Assembly (NCBI RefSeq): GCF_000936425.1
Contig: NZ_AVFK01000046.1
Coordinates: forward strand, 1-48,302
DNA length: 48,302 nucleotides
From: Skermanella aerolata KACC 11604
GTDB taxonomy: Bacteria > Pseudomonadota > Alphaproteobacteria > Azospirillales > Azospirillaceae
Direction of reading: 5' to 3'
Shown: piece by piece, positions 9,750 through 17,355 of the stretch
Numbering within the stretch: position 1 is the first letter of the stretch
Layout: the number at the start of each line of letters is the position of its first letter
The notes under the pieces: generated by a model
Told to the model about the DNA's origin: nothing
Seen by the model: the letters and a program-made list of their open reading frames with translations, nothing else
Databases searched by the model: none
Made by a program: the position numbers and the translations under genes

Positions 9750-10115
9750 AACGAGTTTGCCGGAGACCGTTTGGTTTGAGTCACGCTGCGATGGCCTGCT
9801 CTCAGCATGGCATAATAGCGTTCCTCGGCTTCGGCCGGCGGAATGTTGCCGATGGGCTTCAGCAGTCGGCGATTGTTGAACCAATCGACCCAGGTTAATG
9901 TTGCGAATTCGACATCCTCGAAGCTGCGCCATGGTCCACGCCGGTGTATGACCTCGGCTTTGTAGAGGCCGTTGATCGCGCTCGGCGAGAGCATTGTATA
10001 GCCTTCGTATAGCCTTCGGCGTTAGCTGAAGCTCCGTAACTGTCGCCGACGCTGCCGACGGACGGTTCGACGCCGGCCTGGACCGAGCGCTCGGTGTAGC
10101 GCATGCTGACATAGT
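9750..10115 (-). pseudogene. IS3 orfB, C-terminal fragment
   Basis: Reading leftwards from about 10110, 'YVSMRYTERSVQAGVEPSVG' then SVGDSYG is the third catalytic region of an IS3-type integrase-like transposase. After frame changes, 'INGLYKAEVIHRRGPWRSFE' and 'WVDWFNNRRLLKPIGNIPPA' complete the conserved C-terminus. A short duplication (GTATAGCCTTCG repeated at about 9997 and 10008) sits at one of the breaks. It is the distal part of the gene whose start is at 11582-12100. About 100 central residues are missing. Confidence 0.75.
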
Positions 10116-11581
10116 GGGCGGATTCAAGCGGTCGTCGCAACGCCCTCTGTCTGCTTCTCTTTATGGATGGCCCTGAGGGATTCGTCCAGGGCCTCGGCAG
10201 GCGTTTTCCAGTCAAGCGTTTTGCGGGGCCTGGTGTTGAGGGCGAGCGCGATGGCTGCCAGGGTGTCGGCATCATGCACGCAGAGGTCGGTTCCCTTGGG
10301 AAAGTACTGGCGCAGCAGCCCGCTGGTGTTCTCGTTCGTGCCGTGCTGCCAGGGGCTGGGAGGGTCACAGAAGTAGACCTGGATCCCTGTGGCGATCCGC
10401 AGATGGGCGTGTTGTGCCATCTCGGCGCCCTGATCCCAGGTCAGCGACTGCCGCAGGTGCTCGGGCAAGGTGGTGATCGTGCGCGTGATGGCGTCGTGGA
10501 CCGCTTCGGCGCCAAGGCCGGCGAGCGCCGGCCCGTTCTTGACACGCGGCCCGCTGGCGTGACTCGGTATCGGGGGCAGATGGAGAAGCATCGTGAACCG
10601 CATCGTCCTCTCCACCAAGGTGCCGATCGCCGATCCTCCCAAGCCGATGATGAGGTCGCCCTCCCAGTGCCCCGGCACCGCCTGGTCAGCCACCGCCGCC
10701 GGGCGCTGGCTGATCATGATCTCCGGGGCGATGAAGGACTTGCCTCGCCTGCGGGTGCGGGCCCTCGGGACGCGCATAGCCCGCCCGCTCCGCAGGCAGG
10801 CGGTCAGGTCACGGCGCAAGGCTCCGCGGCCTTGATTGAACAGCGCCTGATAGATGGCCTCATGGCTGATGCGCATCGTCTGGTCCTCGGGAAAGTCGAG
10901 CCGCAGGCGGCGAGCGATCTGTTCCGGGCTCCACGCCTTGGCCCATCGTCGGTCCTGCCGAGGTCCGTGACGGCGGCCCTTCCATGTCACGGCCGGCCCG
11001 TGAACCGCCGCCCCGTCCGGAGCGATAACCGTGCCTGCCAGGCGATCCTGCACGTACTGCCGCAACGCTGGGTTGACCGCCAGTTTGGCCAGCTTTGGGA
11101 GGCGCGCCACTGTGCGGTTGTTGCCCGATACTCCAGACCGCCTCCGCAGGTAGCCGCGTTGCGCCGCAGCTCCCGAAAGATGGTTGATGCGGTCCGCTCC
11201 AGGCGGCGGGCGATCTCCCGCACGCCATGCCCCTGGACCCCCCTGGGCCCACAAGAGAGCAATTTCCTCCCGCTCCGCGAACAGCAGGTACCGCCCCGAA
11301 GGCGGCTTCGCCGATAATGCAAACCCCGCTGGTGGCATGCCGCCCGCCTCTCGGAACCAACGTGTCCCCACCGCGGGCGACACTCCGGCCACAGATGCCG
11401 CATCCTCGCTCGTTTGTCCCGTCGTGATCGCCGACCAGAACTGCCGGCGCTCTTCACGGTGCGCCGCGGGGCCGGCCAGGTGACTGCAGAGGAGCCCGTC
11501 CAGATCGATCCGACCGCCGCTTCTGCTTCTTCATCGCAACCTCCTTCATCAGGGTGTTGCGACGACCGCTTGAATCCGCCC
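10116..11581 (-). mobile_element. IS30-family element inserted in IS3 orfB
   Basis: The two ends are inverted copies over about 30 bp with one mismatch: GGGCGGATTCAAGCGGTCGT starts at 10116 and its complement ends at 11581. The single transposase gene fills the element. No target duplication is visible (AGT left, CTC right). The IS3 gene on both sides lacks its middle part, so an adjacent deletion followed the insertion. Confidence 0.85.
10124..11392 (-). pseudogene. IS30-family transposase with two compensating frameshifts
   Basis: The catalytic domain is intact: 'QAVPGHWEGDLIIGLGGSAI' carries the first Asp, 'TLPEHLRQSLTWDQGAEMAQ' the second, and 'YFCDPPSPWQHGTNENTSGL' the catalytic Glu region. 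The N-terminal helix-turn-helix that binds the ends is not readable in this frame between about 11100 and 11243. In the neighbouring frame it is perfect ('GVREIARRLERTASTIFREL'). The shift in starts in a run of six C (11238-11243) and is undone near 11100. Upstream of 11392 the same frame is open to about 11538 ('FWSAITTGQTSEDAASVAGV'), so the true start lies further right. About 45 residues of the DNA-binding part would be wrong, so the gene is probably inactive unless these are base-calling errors. Confidence 0.85.
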
Positions 11582-12100
11582 CTCAAAGTTCCCGGTAAAG
11601 ACGCGCTCGATCTCCGGCTTCAGCATCAGGTCCCGCTTCGCCCGCGCCGACAGCTTTTCGGGATCGGCCCGTTTGGCACTGTGGTCGTGGTAGCTGGACT
11701 GGGCGATCGGCAGCACTTTGCAGATCGGCTCGACCCCGTGGACGGCGCGATGCTCGTCGATGAAGGCGATCATTTCCGGAACGGGCGGTCGAGCTCCGCC
11801 TGGGCGAAATACGCTGACGCCTTGCGCAGGATTTCGTTCGCTCAGGCGAAGTTCCCGAACCTCGCGCTCCAACGCCTTGATCCGCTCCCGATCCTCCGTC
11901 GTCGGGCCGGGCCGCTTGCCCTGATCGCGCTCCGCTTGCCGGATCCAACCCCGCAGCGTCTCCGCAGTGCAGCCGATCTTCGCCGCGATCGAGCTGATCG
12001 CCGCCCACTACGAGGCGTGTTCCCCTTCGTGCTCCAACACCATGCGCACCGCGCGCTCGCGGACTTCAGGGGCGTATTTTGGTGATGGTTGCTTCGTCAT
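11582..12100 (-). pseudogene. IS3 orfA and the beginning of orfB, interrupted
   Basis: orfA starts with ATG at 12100 (MTKQPSPKYAPEVRERAVRM) and meets an in-frame TAG at 12008-12010 where relatives have Gln ('EGEHAS*WAAISSIAAKIGC'). It then continues with 'TAETLRGWIRQAERDQGKRP' and the leucine zipper 'ERIKALEREVRELR'. One extra base near 11850 fuses the frame to orfB ('EMIAFIDEHRAVHGVEPICK'), which runs to 'KPEIERVFTGNFEG' and ends where the IS30 repeat begins at 11581. Confidence 0.8.
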
Positions 12101-12289
12101 GATGACCCCAGTCTCTCAAGGAATGGGACCTCCGGTAAACCCGGTACAGTTCACCTACCGTTCATGTGGCACTGCCGTGTTCGATGCGGGGCCGTCCATC
12201 TCATCACGCCAACTCGCTATCCCAGAATGAACCAGAGGTTCATGGGTTCGGAGGTTTAAGAGTATCGATCCGAATTCTCGTAATCATAT

Positions 12290-12620
12290 CAGCAACTTAT
12301 CGATGAGTTTCGTTCCTGATAAGCAGGAACTTTGTTCTCGGTCATCAGAGTCTTCTGTACCCGATCCTACGGAAGTGTGGTCGAGAAAAGCAGGAAATAC
12401 GTTCCTGATAATCGAGGCATTTTTATTTGTTCGCGTTCATCATGTGGATAAAGGCTCTAAATCAGCGGGGTTTCGATTAACGTTCCCGTTCGTCGGAATT
12501 ACGTTCCTAATCCGTGGAGTCTACGCTCTAAAATCGGCCCTCCGCTGGGTCTTTCTTGAATGCAAGCTCCTCACGTTGGCAAAAATGCCTGTGGATCGGG
12601 AACGTAATTAAGCTTCCTGA
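12290..12620. other. oriV: Plasmid replication origin with iterons
   Basis: This AT-rich region lies directly upstream of the initiator gene. The motif CGTTCCTGATAA occurs perfectly at 12311-12322 and 12400-12411. Degenerate copies are CGTTCCCG (12481), CGTTCCTAAT (12502) and an inverted CGTTCCCGAT (12595-12604). The first copy is part of the inverted repeat GTTCCTGATAAGCAGGAAC (12312-12330), and a CAGGAA/TTCCTG pair surrounds the second. A DnaA box lies between. Direct copies for replication and inverted ones for initiator autoregulation are the known pattern in iteron plasmids, and I infer the same here. The insertion-element nest ends only about 50 bp to the left. Confidence 0.75.
12443..12451 (-). 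promoter_or_regulatory. Perfect DnaA box in the origin
   Basis: TGTGGATAA is the exact complement of the consensus DnaA box TTATCCACA. A weaker match, TGTGGATCG (7/9), is at 12590-12598. The box stands next to a T-rich stretch (12418-12428) that could be the unwinding element. Confidence 0.7.
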
Positions 12621-12683
12621 TGGACTCGCGCGTGCTTTTCTTCATCATGCCTGGAGAGACACTCCTCCAGACGAGCCGAGCTG

Positions 12684-13595
12684 ATGAACAGGAACACAAC
12701 TCCCGCCGACCAGCTTAGCCTGCCTGGCATTGACAGTCCGCTTCTGGGTCAGGTGAAAAATGACCGGCACGTGATGGCCTACAATTTCTTCCCTTTGTCG
12801 AAGGAAGCCAAGCCGCATCCGATACGCTACGACGACGGCAAGGTAGCCATCGAGGTTAGAGGAGAGGACATCGCGACGATCTATGACAAGGAAATACTAA
12901 TTTACGTTGTAAGTTTGATGTCTCAACGGGTCGAGCGCGGCGAGGATGTCGGTCGGCAGTTCTCATTCACTGCGGGCGATTTCTTCCGGGTTGCCGGCTT
13001 ATCGGATGGATCCGGCTCGTATGAGCGAATCGAGGGAGCGCTGGGTCGCCTTCAGGGCACTCAGATCCGAACAAATATAGTGACCGGCGGGGAGAGAACC
13101 CGAGAATGGTTCTCTTGGCTGGATAGCGCAAAGGTGACGTATCGCAAACGCAAAGACAAAGATGGCGAGATAATCGAGCGCATGGAGAAGATCACTGTTA
13201 CGCTCTGCGAGTGGCTCTGGCGTGCGATCAAGATCGATGACGCTAAGTTCGTCTACGATCCAAAATTTTTTGAGTTGCGTCCCCTGGAAAAGCGTCTCTA
13301 CGAAATAGCCCGGGCGCACTGCGGCCGAGGCGGGTTTAGAATGTGGCTGGATAAGCTTCAGGTACGAGTAGGATCCGAAGATACTCAGCGCAAGTTTCGG
13401 ATGAACCTCAAGCAAATTTCAGATCGCAAAAAGCCTTTGCCCGGCTACGCTTTTACCCTGATCGATCGCCAAGTGCTCAACACGGCCCCGCGGCGCGGCC
13501 GACCGGCTAAACGCACTATGGTCGTATTCTACCGCCAAGATGCCAGCATCATGGAAACCCTGAACAACGCCGACACCTTGGATCTCGTCGAGTAA
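12684..13595 (+). CDS. repA: Plasmid replication initiator protein (RPA family)
   Basis: This 303-aa protein resembles the alphaproteobacterial replication initiator family (Pfam RPA). Seen directly are 'NDRHVMAYNFFPLSKEAKPH' near the N-terminus, 'DIATIYDKEILIYVVSLMSQ', and the basic, DNA-binding-looking segment 'DSAKVTYRKRKDKDGEIIER'. 'DPKFFELRPLEKRLYEIARA' belongs to the winged-helix part. The family binds iterons and opens the origin. It lies next to its iteron origin, divergent from parA-parB, the standard arrangement of such replicons. The ribosome site is weak (GAGCCGAGCTG before ATG). I infer that the inverted iteron copies let the protein control its own synthesis. Confidence 0.88.
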   Translation: MNRNTTPADQLSLPGIDSPLLGQVKNDRHVMAYNFFPLSKEAKPHPIRYDDGKVAIEVRGEDIATIYDKEILIYVVSLMSQRVERGEDVGRQFSFTAGDFFRVAGLSDGSGSYERIEGALGRLQGTQIRTNIVTGGERTREWFSWLDSAKVTYRKRKDKDGEIIERMEKITVTLCEWLWRAIKIDDAKFVYDPKFFELRPLEKRLYEIARAHCGRGGFRMWLDKLQVRVGSEDTQRKFRMNLKQISDRKKPLPGYAFTLIDRQVLNTAPRRGRPAKRTMVVFYRQDASIMETLNNADTLDLVE

Positions 13596-13916
13596 CGAAC
13601 CTGTCCGGCCTAGTCCGTTCACCTCTCTCTCATTGACGGTGTACTGCAAGGAATTGGTCCGGCGATCATTGTCCGGCCGGTAATGCCATTTCGTCGCAAT
13701 CGCCCTCGCAACCGAAGGGGAGCCGGTGGTCCCGCATTCAGACCGGCAGAGCGACCATCAACATGAGTGATCGCAAGCACAATGTCATTTTCAGGTTCTT
13801 GGAAGTTTTATGTGGATGACGCTGGATTGAACGTCTTCGTGGGTTGAGCCCGACGCGCGGCATGGCCGTGAAGGATCGCCATATAGAAAAAAGCATCCTT
13901 CGATACGGTATCGTTC
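13596..13916. other. No recognised gene
   Basis: Overlapping small frames on the minus strand (13738-14008) include a protein-like piece 'DAFFYMAILHGHAARRAQPT' without a known family, and they run into the ISL3 fragment. I see no ribosome site or terminator. Confidence 0.35.
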
Positions 13917-14229
13917 TTGAGCATCTCCCTGCATTCAATCGGCTTCCCGTCCACCCTCCAGATCACTGACCAGATCGACCATGGCGCCCGCTGGGTGACG
14001 GTGCGCACGCAGACGACCGCAGTCTCGGCATCCTGTCCCGCGTGCAGAACCCCGTCCCGGCGGGTCCACGGCGCCTACTGGCGCAGCCGCGGCGACGTCG
14101 CCTGTTTCCGCCACCCGACATTTCTGCTCGTCCGGGTTCGTCGGTTCCGGTGTGCCGCGCCCGCTTGCCCTCGCCGGACCTTCGCCGAACCGCTGCCCGG
14201 CGTCGGCCAGACCCGGGCGCGCCAGACTG
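13917..14229 (+). pseudogene. ISL3-family transposase, N-terminal zinc-finger fragment
   Basis: The frame reads 'SASCPACRTPSRRVHGAYWR', then VRRFRCAAPACPRRTFAEPL. These are the paired CxxC motifs and the RTFAE signature of the ISL3 N-terminal zinc-binding domain. It stops at a TGA near 14227 before the catalytic part. A C-terminal ISL3 part lies at 296-1672. The two do not overlap and about 50 residues between them are lost, so they could be two halves of one element separated by rearrangement or pieces of two copies. Confidence 0.7.
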
Positions 14230-14508
14230 ATCGACGGCCAGGATCCGGCCCCCTGCCGCCGTAACTGGAGCTGTTCGAATGGCATTCAGCACAGGAGTTG
14301 GGCCAAAACAGTTGATTAAATTGACTGGATTGCCGACCGGCGGATTATCTCTCGATAGTTCCGATCAGATCCTGGGCGAGCTGGACCACGGAATGCCAGG
14401 TCTCGTCGTGATGCTCCCCCTTGCTGGCTTCGATCAACGCCCTGCTGACTCCGACAATACAGAGAGCGAGTGAGAGTTAACCGGGCGGGTGATCCTGCCC
14501 GCCGCCAA

Positions 14509-14724
14509 TCATTGTGCGTCCTCGTCTTTCGGTAGCAGTCCTTTCTCCTGCATGTTGTCGATCACGAATTTCTCGACCCATGAAGCGACAGGCCGTCTGT
14601 CCGCCTTCGCCAGCCGCTCAATCGTCGCTTTGATATCGGCTTCAAACCGAATGGAGATCGGCGTCCAGGTCCGCTTGGGTCCAACACCCTCTTTGCTCAC
14701 CACTACCACCTCTTCGTATATCAT
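14509..14724 (-). CDS. Small putative DNA-binding protein (RHH-like)
   Basis: A 71-aa protein; I chose the start at 14724 (MIYEEVVVVSKEG) because GAAGAGAG lies seven bases upstream. The predicted beta-strand 'RTWTPISIRFEADIKATIER' followed by 'LAKADRRPVASWVEKFVIDN' has the strand-helix-helix outline of Arc/MetJ-type regulators or antitoxins that act as dimers. No toxin gene of the same orientation follows. It may be a stand-alone regulator. Function inferred only from this outline. Confidence 0.5.
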   Translation of the reverse strand: MIYEEVVVVSKEGVGPKRTWTPISIRFEADIKATIERLAKADRRPVASWVEKFVIDNMQEKGLLPKDEDAQ

Positions 14725-14826
14725 TGTTACTCTCTTCTGTGTTTTGCTTATCACCGTGATGAACAATGACGACACTCACAGATACAGAGAACAACATACA
14801 CGACAGAGGGTAAAATGCTCACCTTC

Positions 14827-15171
14827 TCAGCACATCAACTTCTCCCGTCGCCAACCCTGCCCCCGTCCTCTCACCCGTCGGCGGTGAAGCCCCTCTTCGC
14901 GGAACTGAGCTTTCGCCGGCTTGGTCCGATGGTCGAACCGGTCTGCACCCGCGTCGAGTACAACACCTTCAGCGATCAGTATCTCTTTGGGGAAATCGGA
15001 TATGAAGTAGTCGAGGAAGAAGACGAGGAAAATGGCGCAGTCGGTCTGCAATACGCCGCAAAGGCTTCTCCCGGTGACGACTAGTACAGCCTTCCGGCCG
15101 ACCTCTGAGCTGGTTCCTGGAAATCTGGGATTGGAGCGTGGCTGCCTCTCTACAATGGAGAACACTCTCAT
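14827..15171 (-). CDS. Hypothetical protein (weak)
   Basis: An open frame of 114 codons from ATG at 15171. The central part 'GVLQTDCAIFLVFFLDYFIS' followed by 'DFPKEILIAEGVVLDAGADR' reads like protein, while the arginine-rich end does not. The ribosome site is weak. It points in the same direction as the RHH-like gene at 14509-14724, about 100 bp away. I do not recognise a family, and it may be a remnant. Confidence 0.3.
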   Translation of the reverse strand: MRVFSIVERQPRSNPRFPGTSSEVGRKAVLVVTGRSLCGVLQTDCAIFLVFFLDYFISDFPKEILIAEGVVLDAGADRFDHRTKPAKAQFREEGLHRRRVRGRGQGWRREKLMC

Positions 15172-15560
15172 CAGACATACAACTCCCGGACACCACGGCA
15201 AGTCTAAAAAGGCGCAATACCGGTGGATATGTGGACGATCTGCTGCGCTTTCGACCGCATACCCACCAGCACAACCATCAGCAAAGGGTTCAATAATGAT
15301 GGATTAAACGGTATCGTGACGGTCGCAGCACCACAGTAACGGGTGTCAGTGTCGGAGCGGCAGAGTATCTTCGCGGGTCTCTCACTTAACCCGCCACACC
15401 TTCTGCCTCGCTCACAGGATCGACCTCACCCTGCGATTTCGGAACAGCCGACGATCGTGAGCTGATGAGCATCTACGCCGTAGCTGACGAGTAACCTAAG
15501 CATCCGACGCTGGGGGGATGCTCGAACACCCTCCCAGCCTCGCCGAAACGAGGTTCCCCG
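15172..15560. other. No recognised gene
   Basis: No frame on either strand has a convincing start and composition. It probably holds the promoter for the two small plus-strand genes that begin at 15561, but no clear -35/-10 pair is visible. Confidence 0.4.
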
Positions 15561-15740
15561 ATGAAAAAGAACGCTGTCATTTACCTCCCCCCGGACGAAG
15601 ATGCAACAGACCTGTGGCAGGTGGTCACCGCCGCTCTCCGCTCGGCCGGGATCACTTATCCGCGGTCCGCGCCAATGCCGGCTCAGCCGTTCAAGCCGAA
15701 GCATGTCCTCCCGGTTCTCCTGTCCAGCGAAGAGGTTTGA
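15561..15740 (+). CDS. Small hypothetical protein (59 aa)
   Basis: The frame begins MKKNAVIYLPPDEDATDLWQ and ends PFKPKHVLPVLLSSEEV at 15740. A GAGG ribosome site lies 8-9 bases before the ATG. The following gene starts two bases after its stop codon, and the shared tight spacing supports a two-gene operon. No family recognised. Proline-rich in the middle; no membrane segment or signal peptide. Confidence 0.55.
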   Translation: MKKNAVIYLPPDEDATDLWQVVTAALRSAGITYPRSAPMPAQPFKPKHVLPVLLSSEEV

Positions 15741-15742
15741 TT

Positions 15743-16066
15743 ATGTACCGATCACACCATGTCCCCGGTTCCGCTGGCGCTGGTTTGTCTCCCCGGATGG
15801 CTGGCCTGATTGCCGATTTCCAGCACCTGAACACCGCCCTGGAAGAAATCGACCACTCTGTCGATGCCGATGCCTGGGACCGCGCTGCTGTCGCTCGCGG
15901 CCTGGCTCTGGACGATCTTGTGTTCGAGCAGCCTACCACGCTGACAGATTTCGCCGCAAAGATGACGGCGCTGGTTGAGATTATGGCAGAACAGGACAGT
16001 GAACTTTTCATCTTCCACCGCCTTGCCGAAGACGCCATCAAGCTGGCCGGTGAGGTGGCGAAATGA
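15743..16066 (+). CDS. Hypothetical helical protein (107 aa)
   Basis: The start is at 15743 because GAAGAGG stands seven bases upstream, inside the end of the preceding small gene. A longer frame runs upstream to 15518 but has an unlikely, arginine-rich translation. The protein looks fully helical ('GLIADFQHLNTALEEIDHSV', 'DFAAKMTALVEIMAEQDSEL'), with no signal peptide or metal site. It is likely co-transcribed with the 59-aa gene. No function can be assigned. Confidence 0.65.
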   Translation: MYRSHHVPGSAGAGLSPRMAGLIADFQHLNTALEEIDHSVDADAWDRAAVARGLALDDLVFEQPTTLTDFAAKMTALVEIMAEQDSELFIFHRLAEDAIKLAGEVAK

Positions 16067-16363
16067 GCGCCCTCGGCATCACTGACGAATGCGGATCGGT
16101 GCCCAGGCTCAGATCATGACCGTACCACACCTACCGCGTTGATTTATCGTGTAAATATCGCTTCATGAGGTGGCCTTCCGTCGACGCCGATGGAGGGTCA
16201 TCCTGAGAGCCCTACATACTCGAAAAGTCAACAGTTTGAGCCGCCTCAGCTCATGGCCCACGCTTGGACGCTGATCCAGACGCAAGGAGCAGTCAACCGC
16301 TCGCCCAAAATGGGGATCCTGGTTGTCAGTTGGTGATTAACGGGCCGCTTGTTTGCTGGAGTC
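16067..16363. other. Intergenic gap, convergent genes
   Basis: The plus-strand pair ends at 16066 and the minus-strand exported-protein gene ends at 16364. A very short frame (16063-16119) overlaps the previous stop as ATGA but has only 18 codons. I see no terminator with a T-run. Confidence 0.35.
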
Positions 16364-16807
16364 TCAGCATCTGGGTGGCTTCGTGGTGCTCATAACCGAC
16401 CGCCGCATGGTGTCGATCGATGGGACTGTCACACCCGGCGGCTGCCACCCCGATGCACTACTGCCCTCCGGTTTCAGGTTCGGTTCCGGTGTTGGCGTCA
16501 TGGGTGGCGGTAGAGGGCTTGATGGAACTGACTGTCGCCTGATCGACCCATCATCCACGGCATCCTGAACGCTCCTGCGGCCAGCAATAACGGTGGTCGG
16601 AACATCCAGGCCATCGAGCCGAAAGACATACTGGATTGCCGTATCACTCAGGCCGGTGGTGCGCAGAGACCTGATGTCCGCGGTGATCCTGGCGCTATCG
16701 ATGTCTGGCCGCGTGTGGTCAGTGCTCCTCGTTTCGGCAGCGGCCGGCAGTGCTCCACAAAACAACATGGCGCCACCCAGAAAAGCGATACCGTTTCGTC
16801 GTCTCAT
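16364..16807 (-). CDS. Exported protein of unknown function, last gene of transfer region
   Basis: 147 aa; the start at 16807 has a strong GGAGG six bases upstream. A signal peptide is clear: MRRR, a hydrophobic core 'GIAFLGGAMLFCGALP', and a probable cleavage site AAA|E. The mature part has a charged helical region (about residues 35-65) and a proline-rich tail ('SSPLPPPMTPTPEPN'). It would reside in the periplasm or outer envelope. It has its own promoter/operator copy (16832-16848) behind a terminator. I infer a role in transfer, such as the trbH position or surface/entry functions, from location only. Confidence 0.7.
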   Translation of the reverse strand: MRRRNGIAFLGGAMLFCGALPAAAETRSTDHTRPDIDSARITADIRSLRTTGLSDTAIQYVFRLDGLDVPTTVIAGRRSVQDAVDDGSIRRQSVPSSPLPPPMTPTPEPNLKPEGSSASGWQPPGVTVPSIDTMRRSVMSTTKPPRC

Positions 16808-16831
16808 GGCTTCCTCCAGAGAAGTCGTTAC

Positions 16832-16848
16832 GTGTTTCAATTTAACAC
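16832..16848 (-). promoter_or_regulatory. Transfer-region palindrome, copy A
   Basis: GTGTTTCAATTTAACAC: arms GTGTTT/TAACAC around 5 bp (5 of 6 arm pairs match). It lies 24 bp before the start of the exported-protein gene and 12 bp after the terminator of the preceding gene, so a promoter must overlap it if this gene is transcribed independently. Confidence 0.7.
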
Positions 16849-16860
16849 AACACGGGAAGG

Positions 16861-16885
16861 AAAAAAGCCGCGCAGTTGCGGCTTT
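16861..16885 (-). terminator. Intrinsic terminator after the double-RHH gene
   Basis: On the minus strand the RNA would form the stem AAAGCCGC / GCGGCTTT with a 6-nt loop followed by a U-run (T6 counted with the stem end). It begins four bases after the stop of the RHH gene (16889). This is a textbook rho-independent terminator. Confidence 0.85.
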
Positions 16886-16888
16886 CCT

Positions 16889-17302
16889 TTAAATGGCTGG
16901 ATCGATGGCGATTTTCTCGGTTTTCAGATACCGGCGCAGCGCTTCAAGGACGAATTCGGATTGTGATATCCGGTCGACCTCGCAGCGGTCGCGGAACCGG
17001 TCAGACAGTGGCGGCTTGAGCCAGACGATCCTGGGTTTAGTCCCGGCCTTCTCGCCAGGGTGCAGCCTGGGGGCGGCTGTATAGGTCACCAGCTCGCCGT
17101 TATCACGATTGTCCAGGAGCTGGCCAATGGCGTCGCGGAACAGGTCGGACCGTGTTTCCCCGCGCCCGGACGCCACGGTTTGCAATGCATCCCATTGCTG
17201 CCGCGTGATCGGGTAAACCGAAACTGAATTGCCTTCTCTCAATTTTTTGTCACCGGCTGTAAGTCGCGGCATGATTGACTCGCTGTACGGGTCTTGAAGC
17301 AT
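16889..17302 (-). CDS. Protein with two ribbon-helix-helix-like domains, candidate transfer regulator
   Basis: 137 aa from ATG 17302 (ATG 17272, 'MPRLTAGDKKLREGN', is possible too). Two segments each have a short strand followed by two helices. The first is 'NSVSVYPITRQQWDALQTVA' with 'ETRSDLFRDAIGQLL', the second 'PRIVWLKPPLSDRFRDRCEV' with 'ISQSEFVLEALRRYL'. This is the layout of CopG/Arc-type DNA-binding folds, so one chain could bind a palindrome as a pseudo-dimer. It is a single-gene unit between an operator copy (17322-17338) and its own terminator, as expected for an autoregulated repressor. I infer that it is the repressor of the six-copy palindrome regulon. It could also be a relaxosome accessory protein. 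Confidence 0.65.
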   Translation of the reverse strand: MLQDPYSESIMPRLTAGDKKLREGNSVSVYPITRQQWDALQTVASGRGETRSDLFRDAIGQLLDNRDNGELVTYTAAPRLHPGEKAGTKPRIVWLKPPLSDRFRDRCEVDRISQSEFVLEALRRYLKTEKIAIDPAI

Positions 17303-17321
17303 AACTCTCGGTCATCCTGCA

Positions 17322-17338
17322 ATGTTATTGTTTAACAC
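17322..17338 (-). promoter_or_regulatory. Transfer-region palindrome, copy B
   Basis: ATGTTATTGTTTAACAC; five of six arm positions pair (the first base deviates). It lies in the gap between trbI (stop 17356) and the double-RHH gene, 19 bp before its ATG. Confidence 0.75.
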
Positions 17339-17355
17339 AAATTAAAATGATTGGG

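Larger units (their letters stand above)
9742..12153 (-). mobile_element. IS3-family element, interrupted by an IS30 element
   Basis: The left end begins TGAACCGCAACGAGTTTGCC (9742) and the right end is the complement of TGAACTGTACCGGGTTTACC (ending at 12153). Both share TGAAC-x(4)-ACCG/ACGA-GTTTxCCGGAG, typical for IS3 ends. orfA/orfB read from right to left and are interrupted at 10116-11581 by IS30. The adjacent trinucleotides (CTG and CCT) do not form a target duplication, so one flank has been deleted. Confidence 0.75.
9545..12248. mobile_element. Remnant of an IS110/IS1111-like element hosting nested insertions
   Basis: Two short sequences recur in inverted orientation at both outer ends of this block. 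AACCCATGAA is at 9545-9554 and its complement at 12239-12248. GGGATAGCGA is at 9579-9588 and its complement at 12214-12223. Inside the left end the start of an IS110-type transposase (9706-9741) is cut by the IS3 element. The rest of that transposase is missing. I infer an older element with subterminal inverted repeats that was gutted by later insertions and deletions. Confidence 0.5.

Noticed and set aside
12303-12611. 102-codon plus-strand frame
   Set aside because: It covers the iterons and DnaA box of the origin, lacks a ribosome site and ends before the initiator gene.
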